This document shows, piece by piece, positions 1 through 5,348 of a stretch of 6,613 nt of DNA. Position numbers and translations under genes: made by a program. Source of the DNA: Clostridia bacterium (GTDB taxonomy: Bacteria > Bacillota_A > Clostridia > Christensenellales > UBA1242); assembly GCA_017938565.1 (NCBI GenBank), contig JAGBBI010000150.1, forward strand, positions 1 to 6,613, written 5' to 3'. Under the pieces are notes generated by a model that saw nothing but the letters and a program-made list of their open reading frames with translations, ran no database searches and had not been told where the DNA came from. Each line of letters opens with the position of its first letter. The first letter of the stretch is position 1.

Positions 1-1028
1 GTAAGTTTATTAAACTCTTTTTTATATTTATAAAGATTTTGTATGGTTTCTTCGATGGTGTCTTTAAATTTGTAATCTAAGTCTTCTTGATTTATCACAT
101 TTGCAATTCCAAGCGATTTAAAATATTCGGCGTTGTCGATTTGGTCGCCTCTTGACGCTGATTTTGGAAGGGGGATAAGAAGCATTGGAATTTTAAGCGA
201 GGCAAGTTCAAAAATCGTATTGCTTCCAGCCCTAGAAATAACAAGGTCGCTTGCCTTAAAAATACTTCCAATATCATCAGAAAATTCAAGTTGATGATAG
301 TTGTTATGTTTAAAATTTACTTTTTTACCCTTGCCGGTTAAATGAATTACATTATATTTAAGCGTTAAATATGGCAAAAGTTTGACAACAGCATCATTAA
401 TTGGTGTTGCTCCAAGACTTCCTCCAGTTATCGTGATTGTTTTCATTCCAGGGTGTAATTTATATTTTTCTTTTACTCGATTTGCATCACCCAAGAAAAG
501 TTTAGAATTGATTGGGCTTCCTGTATATACACCATTTACCGTTTTTTTGGCAGTTTCTGGGAACGTTGTACACACAGTGCTTGCACGCTTTGCTGAAATT
601 TTATTGGCTAAGCCCAAAGTCAAATCCGACTCGTGAATTACAATCGGAATTTTTAATTGATGTGCAGCAATAACAACTGGGACAGCCACAAAGCCACCTT
701 TTGAAAACACAACATCTGGGTTTGCTCGCCTTAATGCGTGCTTGGCTTCGGATATGCCTTTTAAAAGTTTAAATGGCAATGAAAAGTTTTTATACCATTT
801 GACTCGGTCAAGTTTAACGGTAGGGATACCAACATAATCCACTCGTTTTTGGCTTGGCGAAAGTTTTTTATTAAATTGAGCAATTTTATCTTTTTCAATT
901 CCTTGAACACTTCCAATGTAATAGACATTTTCAAAGGTATTCATAAGTTCAGGGAGTATTGAAAGATTAGGGCTGACGTGTCCCATGGTACCGCCACCAG
1001 TTAGTACAATTGAGTTATATTTCTTCAT
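1..1028 (-). CDS. murG: MurG, UDP-GlcNAc:lipid I N-acetylglucosaminyltransferase (3' end cut by window edge)
   Basis: MurG transfers GlcNAc from UDP-GlcNAc to lipid I on the inner face of the membrane, giving lipid II for peptidoglycan synthesis. 342 codons are visible without a stop; the family usually has about 355-370 residues, so only the last few are lost at the left edge. The N-terminus has the glycine loop TGGGTMGHVSP (residues 10-20, His17), then FSKGGFVAVPVVIAAH, IHESDLTLGLANK (H132-D135), a second glycine loop GGSLG (202-206) and the UDP-GlcNAc-binding part with SRAGSNTIFE (R266) and DQIDNAEYF (Q296, N299). From memory these resemble the staphylococcal/streptococcal MurG subtype more than the E. 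coli type. The ATG at 1026-1028 is chosen because AAAGGAG (1036-1042) lies 7 bases upstream and the conserved motif follows at once. It is divergent from gyrB. Family identity is firm. Confidence 0.95.
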   Translation of the reverse strand, partial: MKKYNSIVLTGGGTMGHVSPNLSILPELMNTFENVYYIGSVQGIEKDKIAQFNKKLSPSQKRVDYVGIPTVKLDRVKWYKNFSLPFKLLKGISEAKHALRRANPDVVFSKGGFVAVPVVIAAHQLKIPIVIHESDLTLGLANKISAKRASTVCTTFPETAKKTVNGVYTGSPINSKLFLGDANRVKEKYKLHPGMKTITITGGSLGATPINDAVVKLLPYLTLKYNVIHLTGKGKKVNFKHNNYHQLEFSDDIGSIFKASDLVISRAGSNTIFELASLKIPMLLIPLPKSASRGDQIDNAEYFKSLGIANVINQEDLDYKFKDTIEETIQNLYKYKKEFNKL

Positions 1029-1070
1029 TTAACAACTCCTTTGATGTTATTATATGAAAAGTAAAAAGAT

Positions 1071-1098
1071 ATTATACTTTTATAGAAGATTTTGTCGC
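1071..1098 (-). promoter_or_regulatory. Candidate murG promoter
   Basis: On the minus strand, GCGACA (1098-1093) is followed after 16 bases by a perfect TATAAT (1076-1071). The predicted start of transcription near 1063 leaves a leader of about 35 bases containing the AAAGGAG site. The -10 is perfect but the -35 matches only 4 of 6 positions. Confidence 0.6.
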
Positions 1099-1113
1099 CA
1101 ATAAAAAAACCTT

Positions 1114-1125
1114 TCAAACGTTTGA
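1114..1125. promoter_or_regulatory. 12-bp perfect palindrome in the murG-gyrB divergent region
   Basis: TCAAACGTTTGA reads identically on both strands. It overlaps the proposed gyrB -35 (1122-1127) and lies about 16 bases upstream of the proposed murG -35, a position that would suit an operator for a dimeric regulator. No regulator is recognised, and AT-rich DNA gives such palindromes by chance fairly often, so function is inference. Confidence 0.35.
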
Positions 1126-1151
1126 TTTTCAAGGAGTTCGTGTGATATAAT
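1122..1151 (+). promoter_or_regulatory. gyrB promoter with extended -10
   Basis: TTGATT (1122-1127, 4 of 6 matches) is followed after 18 bases by a perfect TATAAT (1146-1151), which is preceded by TG at 1143-1144, making an extended -10 (TGNTATAAT). Transcription would begin near 1158, about 25 bases before the gyrB ATG. Confidence 0.75.
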
Positions 1152-1172
1152 AACTTTGGAAACAAACTTTTT

Positions 1173-1178
1173 AGAGGT
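1173..1178 (+). promoter_or_regulatory. gyrB ribosome binding site that decides the start
   Basis: AGAGGT ends 4 bases before the ATG at 1183. An in-frame TTG at 1156 would add nine residues, but it sits at or before the predicted transcription start and has no Shine-Dalgarno sequence, so ATG 1183 is preferred. Confidence 0.7.
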
Positions 1179-1182
1179 ATAT

Positions 1183-3159
1183 ATGGCAACAAAAGATAAT
1201 GTAAAAGAGAAAGCGTATGACGCAAAAGATATACAAGTATTGGAAGGGTTAGATGCTGTAAGACTTCGTCCAGGTATGTACATTGGTACAACTGGTATTA
1301 AGGGATTGCATCACTTGGTTTGGGAAATTGTCGACAACGCAATTGACGAAGCAACTAATAAATTTGCGACAAGAATTGATGTTGTTATTCATAAAGACGG
1401 TTCGATTTCAATTCAAGATGACGGTCGTGGTATTCCAGTTGATATACATCCGACCTTAAAAGTAAGTGGTGTTGAAGTAGTATTCACCCAACTTCACGCA
1501 GGTGGTAAGTTTAACAATGACAATTACAGTTTCTCGGGTGGCTTGCACGGTGTTGGTGCGTCAGTTGTTAACGCTCTTTCGGAATGGCTAGAAGTTGAAG
1601 TTAAAAAGAATGGTAAAATTTACAATCAAAGATTTGAAAGCAAAGTTGGTGCAAATGGTAAGGTCCAAGGTGGGGTTCCAGTTTATCCTTTAAAAGAGAT
1701 TGGGTCGACTAAAGAACATGGCTCAAAGATTACATTTAAACCAGATAAAAGAATTTTTGAAACTGTAAATTTCTCTCTTGACACAATTGCAAAACATTTG
1801 AAAGAACTTGCTTTTTTAAATAAAGGTGTAAAAATTACATTAAAAGATGAAAGACTTGCAGAGACTTATGAAAAAGAATATCAATATGATGGTGGTCTTT
1901 CAGATTTTGTTCAATATTTAAATGACACAAAAACAAAAATTCATAGCGACCCAATTTTTATCGAAGGCGAAAAAGATGGGATATATGTTGCTGTTGCAAT
2001 GCAATATACAGACAGTTACAGCGAAAGTGTGTTCTCGTATGTAAACAACATTCCAACAAATGAGGGTGGAACTCACGAAACCGGATTTAAGACTGCAATT
2101 ACAAGAGTTTTCAATGACCAATTAAGAAGGCTTAATATGTTAAAAGATAAAGAGCCAAACTTAATGGGTGAAGATTTCAGAGAGGGCTTAACAGCCGTTC
2201 TTCTTGTTAAAATGAAGAATATTCAGTTTGAAGGACAAACGAAGACAAAACTTGGCAACCCTGAAGCAAGACCTGCTGTGGAAGCGGTTGTGGTTGAGAA
2301 ATTGACTGAATATGTAACTGACAATAAAAAAGGCAAGAAGTTAACCGCAATTTATGAAAAGGCTTTGGGTGCGGCACGAGTTCGTGAAGCGGCAAGAAAG
2401 GCTAAAGAAATCACAAGACAAAAAAATAGTATTGAAAATTCTAATCTTGTTGGAAAACTTTCATCTTGTACGGGCAAAAAACCAGAGCTTAACGAATTAT
2501 TTATCGTTGAGGGCGACAGTGCGGGAGGCTCTGCCAAAATGGCAAGAGACCGTCATTTTCAAGCAATTTTGCCACTTAGAGGAAAGCCATTAAACGCTGA
2601 AAAGAAAAGGATTGACCAAGTTTTGGCAAATGAAGAAATAAGAACAATTATTTCAGCTCTTGGGGCAGGGCTTGGGGAAGATTTTAGACCAGAAGATTTG
2701 AAATTTCATAAGGTAATTATCTTAGCCGATGCTGACCAAGACGGTGCTCATATTCGTGCAATTCTTTTAACTTTCTTCTTCAGGTATATGAAGGAACTTA
2801 TTAATGAGGGGCACGTGTTTATTGGTATGCCACCGCTTTACAGAGTTCAAAAGAAAGATGAAATTGAATATGTTTACAGCGATGCCGAACTCCCAGAGGT
2901 TACTGCAAGATTTGGTAAGGGGTATGTAATACAAAGATACAAAGGCCTTGGTGAAATGGACCCAGAGCAACTTTGGGAAACAACAATGAACCCAAAAGAC
3001 AGGACTTTGGTTCAAGTAACAATTGAAGACGCTGCCGAAGCTGAAAGACTAATCACAGCCCTAATGGGCGATAATATCGAAGCAAGAAAAGCGTATATTT
3101 CTGAAAATGCAGACTTTAATAAGTCCGACAGCGCCCAATTTATAAAGGCAGTTAAGTAA
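1183..3159 (+). CDS. gyrB: DNA gyrase subunit B (type IIA topoisomerase ATPase/TOPRIM subunit)
   Basis: GyrB is the ATPase subunit of the A2B2 gyrase, which introduces negative supercoils. The product is 658 residues, near the usual 640 for Gram-positive GyrB. Visible order: GHKL ATPase domain with LRPGMYIG (28-35), EIVDNAIDE (ATP/Mg Asn52), DDGRGIP (Asp79) and GGLHGVG (119-125); transducer domain with the switch lysine in QTKTKLGN (Lys354); TOPRIM domain with EGDSAGG (Glu443) and DADQDGAHI (Asp516, Asp518) as metal ligands; C-terminal QRYKGLGEM (584-592). The ending TLVQVTIEDAAEAE followed by LMGDNIEARKAYI is more GyrB-like than ParE-like. Points of note are Gln519, where many GyrB have Val, and the absence of recF or gyrA nearby. 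It could therefore be a second GyrB-type paralogue rather than the only gyrase; phylogeny would be needed. It appears monocistronic in this window. Confidence 0.95.
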   Translation: MATKDNVKEKAYDAKDIQVLEGLDAVRLRPGMYIGTTGIKGLHHLVWEIVDNAIDEATNKFATRIDVVIHKDGSISIQDDGRGIPVDIHPTLKVSGVEVVFTQLHAGGKFNNDNYSFSGGLHGVGASVVNALSEWLEVEVKKNGKIYNQRFESKVGANGKVQGGVPVYPLKEIGSTKEHGSKITFKPDKRIFETVNFSLDTIAKHLKELAFLNKGVKITLKDERLAETYEKEYQYDGGLSDFVQYLNDTKTKIHSDPIFIEGEKDGIYVAVAMQYTDSYSESVFSYVNNIPTNEGGTHETGFKTAITRVFNDQLRRLNMLKDKEPNLMGEDFREGLTAVLLVKMKNIQFEGQTKTKLGNPEARPAVEAVVVEKLTEYVTDNKKGKKLTAIYEKALGAARVREAARKAKEITRQKNSIENSNLVGKLSSCTGKKPELNELFIVEGDSAGGSAKMARDRHFQAILPLRGKPLNAEKKRIDQVLANEEIRTIISALGAGLGEDFRPEDLKFHKVIILADADQDGAHIRAILLTFFFRYMKELINEGHVFIGMPPLYRVQKKDEIEYVYSDAELPEVTARFGKGYVIQRYKGLGEMDPEQLWETTMNPKDRTLVQVTIEDAAEAERLITALMGDNIEARKAYISENADFNKSDSAQFIKAVK

Positions 3160-3174
3160 AGAACTTGCAAAAGC

Positions 3175-3206
3175 AATCACATAAAAGTGGTTTTTGGTTA
3201 TGTGAT
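3175..3206 (+). terminator. Inverted repeat after gyrB, weak terminator candidate
   Basis: A perfect 9-bp repeat (ATCACATAA at 3176-3184, TTATGTGAT at 3198-3206) encloses a 13-base loop, but no U-tract follows. A competing smaller hairpin (3175-3180 with 3187-3192, one G-U pair, six-base loop) is followed by TTTGGTT and looks slightly more like an intrinsic terminator. The two cannot form together. It lies 16 bases after the gyrB stop, the expected place for termination, but neither form is strong. Confidence 0.4.
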
Positions 3207-3211
3207 AACAA

Positions 3212-3223
3212 AACAATATTGTT
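3212..3223. promoter_or_regulatory. 12-bp perfect palindrome upstream of the orphan gene promoter
   Basis: AACAATATTGTT is a perfect palindrome ending 6 bases before the -35 at 3230. That is a reasonable position for an activator or repressor site, but there is no sequence similarity to the 1114-1125 palindrome and no recognised regulator. It may be chance. Confidence 0.3.
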
Positions 3224-3229
3224 AAAACG

Positions 3230-3259
3230 TTGACAAAAGAAACTGAAGATTTATATAAT
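3230..3259 (+). promoter_or_regulatory. Perfect-consensus promoter of the orphan gene
   Basis: TTGACA (3230-3235) and TATAAT (3254-3259) are both perfect, 18 bases apart. Transcription would start near 3266, about 24 bases before the ATG at 3290, leaving room for the GGAGG site at 3278-3282. This shows that the short upstream reading frame at 3290 is the intended translation start. Confidence 0.8.
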
Positions 3260-3289
3260 AAAAATAATATAGTAAATGGAGGATTATAA

Positions 3290-3364
3290 ATGGAAAAGAA
3301 AGCAAATAACTTAGGAACTTCCGCTTCAGGAGTTAAAAGAGGTAGACCTGCAAAAAAAATATAG
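3290..3364 (+). CDS. 24-residue leading frame of the split orphan gene, with AT-hook-like motif
   Basis: An ATG at 3290 has a strong ribosome binding site (TGGAGGA, GGAGG at 3278-3282, 7-base spacing) and a consensus promoter. It encodes 24 residues ending VKRGRPAKKI and stops at TAG 3362-3364. The KRGRPAKK segment (residues 16-23) matches the core of AT-hook minor-groove DNA-binding motifs, also common at the N-termini of DNA-binding phage and plasmid proteins. The frame is lost just after a run of eight A (3352-3359). Skipping one A gives GRPAKKYSDYSALENLKREV, which runs smoothly into the long frame at 3387-4088. I read this as the true N-terminus of that protein, separated by an indel, a sequencing error, or slippage; a free-standing leader peptide is the less likely alternative. 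Confidence 0.6.
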   Translation: MEKKANNLGTSASGVKRGRPAKKI

Positions 3365-3386
3365 CGATTATTCAGCATTAGAAAAT

Positions 3387-4088
3387 TTGAAAAGAGAAGT
3401 ATACAAAAATCTTTTACCAGACGAAACTGGCATTCCGCGTTATTGTAGTGGAGAAAATAACGAATATGCAGCGACTAAAGACTCTACACTTCCAAACATA
3501 AGATGGGAATCGGCAGTATTGTTTCATATGAGAAGGTCAATATTAATGCCGATGTTCGACGCTGGGGCATCTAATGAAGAGATAAATAAAGAATTGGAAA
3601 ATTATGCAGAGGGTGTAACAAGCATCGCTGGAAATTTAAATGACATTTATTCATCATTAAATCTTGACAACAAGGATTCAAAACGTTTTGCTTTTGATCA
3701 ATATGCTGGCTACGCTCCAATGTTTGCAATTTCAATTGCAGGTTTAGGCGAAGGAGAGTCCTTTTATAATAAAGTTATAAAAGGTAGATCAAGTTCAGTG
3801 TCTACAATATCAGATGTAGGACTTCGTCAATTGAAAACACGATCAAGGCTCTTTTGTGGTCAATATATTGAGCGTGCTTGTAGTGAAGGTAAACACAAAG
3901 AACTTGAACAATATGTAAAAGAATTACTTTCAAAATTAAGCGCTGAGGATTCAAGTGAAGATTCAAGTGTTGTTGCTAAAAATCTTAAATCATTTTATGA
4001 CGAAACTATTATTCCTACGATAAAGGCTTTATCTGGCGAATGGTCAGATGAAGATCTATTTGTTAAAGCGGAGAATATTTTTAGTTAA
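3387..4088 (+). CDS. Hypothetical protein, main frame of an A8-frameshifted gene
   Basis: I do not recognise this protein. The open frame extends upstream to about 3360; the only nearby start is a TTG at 3387 giving 233 residues, with no Shine-Dalgarno sequence before it. Joined to the leading frame at 3290 through a one-base change in the A8 run, the product would be 265 residues (bases 3290-4088). It looks soluble: no signal peptide or membrane segment, probably mostly helical, with helix-rich stretches near residues 45-75 and 155-185 of the 233. An acidic serine-rich linker SAEDSSEDSSV is coded by a 12-base tandem repeat. A Gly-rich patch ISIAGLGEGESF sits near the middle. The C-terminal part (KSFYDETIIPTIKALSGEW) resembles an amphipathic helix. 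With an RGRP-type N-terminus, DNA binding is possible but only inferred. It has its own promoter and terminator, so it is monocistronic. It could be decayed or intact depending on the A8 run. Confidence 0.6.
   Translation: MKREVYKNLLPDETGIPRYCSGENNEYAATKDSTLPNIRWESAVLFHMRRSILMPMFDAGASNEEINKELENYAEGVTSIAGNLNDIYSSLNLDNKDSKRFAFDQYAGYAPMFAISIAGLGEGESFYNKVIKGRSSSVSTISDVGLRQLKTRSRLFCGQYIERACSEGKHKELEQYVKELLSKLSAEDSSEDSSVVAKNLKSFYDETIIPTIKALSGEWSDEDLFVKAENIFS
3945..3968 (+). repeat. 12-base tandem duplication coding EDSS-EDSS
   Basis: GAGGATTCAAGT (3945-3956) is followed directly by GAAGATTCAAGT (3957-3968), 11 of 12 bases identical and in frame, producing a repeated acidic Glu-Asp-Ser-Ser linker in the orphan protein. 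Probably a replication-slippage duplication. Confidence 0.7.
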
Positions 4089-4160
4089 AAAGACATAATA
4101 ACTGCGAAATAGAGTATTAGAACAATTACCAGAAACAATGGAAAGTGGTGAATAAAGTTT

Positions 4161-4193
4161 AAAATAGATGTGAGTTTGCTCACATCTATTTTT
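4161..4193 (+). terminator. Strong intrinsic terminator after the orphan gene
   Basis: A perfect 14-bp stem (4161-4174 paired with 4179-4192) closes a four-base TTTG loop; its descending arm ends in the U-tract ATTTTTATATT. The GC-containing inner part (GATGTGAG with CTCACATC) is typical of rho-independent terminators. It ends the transcript begun near 3266 and insulates it from the HD gene. The A-rich ascending arm would also give U residues on the other strand, but no minus-strand gene is present here. Confidence 0.92.
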
Positions 4194-4205
4194 ATATTAA
4201 AAACT

Positions 4206-4235
4206 TTGACAAGGGTGGTTTAGTTGATTTATAAT
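4206..4235 (+). promoter_or_regulatory. Perfect-consensus promoter of the HD-domain gene
   Basis: TTGACA (4206-4211) and TATAAT (4230-4235) are both perfect with an 18-base spacer, the same spacing as the promoters at 1122 and 3230. Transcription would start near 4242, leaving a leader of about 35 bases before the ATG at 4277. The gene is therefore transcribed independently of the orphan gene. Confidence 0.85.
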
Positions 4236-4276
4236 ATAACTATTAAAATTATAAAAAACAAACTTATGGGGTAAAA

Positions 4277-5308
4277 ATGAATAGCGATTTAAGTGCATAT
4301 TTTGACACATTATGTGATGGAAAATATCCAAAATTTATAGATAAATATTTGGAGTGCGATGAGTTTAAAAGGCTTGACAGGGTTGGTATGTTTTGTGGCT
4401 GTGATTATACAAGTTTGTTTACGCCAAGATTTTGGTATTCAAGACTTGACCATTCAATTTCTACTGCATTGATGACTTATCATTTTACTGGGAATAAACA
4501 ACAAACAATACTTGCACTTTTTCACGATTTGGGAACACCTGCGTTCAGTCATTGTGTTGATTTTATGCTCGGAGATGCAAAAAATCAGTCAAAATCTGAA
4601 AAATCGGTGAAAGATGTGGTTTTTTCTTCTGATAAATTAAAAAATATGCTATTAAAAGATAAGGTGCCTTTGGATATATTTGATGATTATGAAAGTTATC
4701 CAGTTGTTGAAAATAAAAAGCCAAAGGTATGCGTTGATAGGCTTGATGGAATATTTTCTCTTTGCTTAATACTTATGCACACACATTCATTAGAGCAAAT
4801 TTCTGAAGTTTATAAAAACATGAAAGTTTTGCGTAATGAATTTGGAGAAGAAGAAATAGGCTTTTTAAACACACAAAGTGCCGAAAAGTTTTATGAGCTT
4901 GCAACAAAGTATACTATTGAAATGCAAGACAATGAAGACAAAATGGTTATGCAATTTATTGCAGACAATTTAAGGCTGCTTATTAACAGAAATAAAATAC
5001 AAATTGAAGATTTATATAAACTAGGCGAACAAGAAATTCTTTCCATTTTAAAACGTGAAAATGGCGAAAATTTAAAAGCCTTTAATTATGCAAAGAAATT
5101 AAGACGCTCGGAAGAACCCGACCCAATGTGGTATAGTGTTTCGGTTGAGGCAAAGAAGAGATATGTTTTGCCAATAGTAAAATGTGCAGATGGCAGGGTG
5201 GTAAGATTGCATACTGTGTCTGAAAAATGCAAAAAGATGTTTGATTATATATTATCTTACAAAGATTCAAAATATTGCTATATTCCAAATATAAAACATT
5301 TTATTTAA
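4277..5308 (+). CDS. HD-domain protein, dNTPase-like metal-dependent phosphohydrolase
   Basis: The 343-residue product has the HD metal-binding signature: His59 in RLDHSIS, His83-Asp84 in LFHDLGTPAFSH, and Asp154 in VCVDRLDG. These are the expected ligands of an HD-superfamily phosphohydrolase related to deoxyguanosine triphosphate triphosphohydrolases. All four are present, so the active site appears intact. The N-terminus (ECDEFKRLDRVGMFCGCDYT) and the KKRYVLPIV segment near the C-terminus match, from memory, a family of stand-alone HD proteins common in gut Bacillota. The substrate is unknown; dNTPs, other nucleotides or phosphate monoesters are possible. No signal peptide or membrane segment is seen, so it is probably cytosolic. 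The ATG at 4277 has GGGG (4268-4271) five bases upstream. It is monocistronic, between two strong terminators, and convergent with the ABC transporter genes. Confidence 0.85.
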   Translation: MNSDLSAYFDTLCDGKYPKFIDKYLECDEFKRLDRVGMFCGCDYTSLFTPRFWYSRLDHSISTALMTYHFTGNKQQTILALFHDLGTPAFSHCVDFMLGDAKNQSKSEKSVKDVVFSSDKLKNMLLKDKVPLDIFDDYESYPVVENKKPKVCVDRLDGIFSLCLILMHTHSLEQISEVYKNMKVLRNEFGEEEIGFLNTQSAEKFYELATKYTIEMQDNEDKMVMQFIADNLRLLINRNKIQIEDLYKLGEQEILSILKRENGENLKAFNYAKKLRRSEEPDPMWYSVSVEAKKRYVLPIVKCADGRVVRLHTVSEKCKKMFDYILSYKDSKYCYIPNIKHFI

Positions 5309-5316
5309 TTTAATTG

Positions 5317-5348
5317 AAAAGAAGTGAAAAAACTTTTCACTTCTTTTT
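5317..5348. terminator. Bidirectional intrinsic terminator between convergent genes
   Basis: A perfect 14-bp stem (5317-5330 with 5334-5347) has a three-base loop. On the plus strand it ends in CTTCTTTTT, on the minus strand in CTTCTTTTC, so U-rich tails exist in both directions. It closes the HD gene (stop 9 bases upstream) and the ABC permease. The permease TGA stop and its last three Lys codons lie inside the stem. Confidence 0.92.

Noticed and set aside
382..636. Plus-strand 84-codon open frame inside murG
   Set aside because: It is antisense to well-conserved MurG motifs, including the GGSLG loop, and has no independent support.
1049..1054. Second TATAAT on the minus strand as the murG -10
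   Set aside because: Transcription would start inside the murG ribosome binding site and no -35 is present at the right distance; the -10 at 1071-1076 fits better.
1156..1182. Upstream TTG start for gyrB adding nine residues
   Set aside because: It lies at or before the predicted transcription start and lacks a ribosome binding site, whereas ATG 1183 has AGAGGT at good spacing.
3160..3289. Riboswitch or small RNA in the gyrB-orphan gene spacer
   Set aside because: The predicted leader downstream of the promoter is only about 24 bases, and the remaining hairpins are small and lack known riboswitch features.
3061..3378. 105-codon minus-strand open frame across the gyrB end and orphan gene start
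   Set aside because: It is antisense to gyrB and to the promoter of the orphan gene, has no ribosome site, and its product is low-complexity hydrophobic sequence without family features.
3290..5308. Orphan gene plus HD gene as a two-gene operon or toxin-antitoxin/defence pair
   Set aside because: A strong terminator (4161-4193) and a separate perfect promoter (4206-4235) lie between them, so co-transcription is not supported; kept only as a neighbourhood question.
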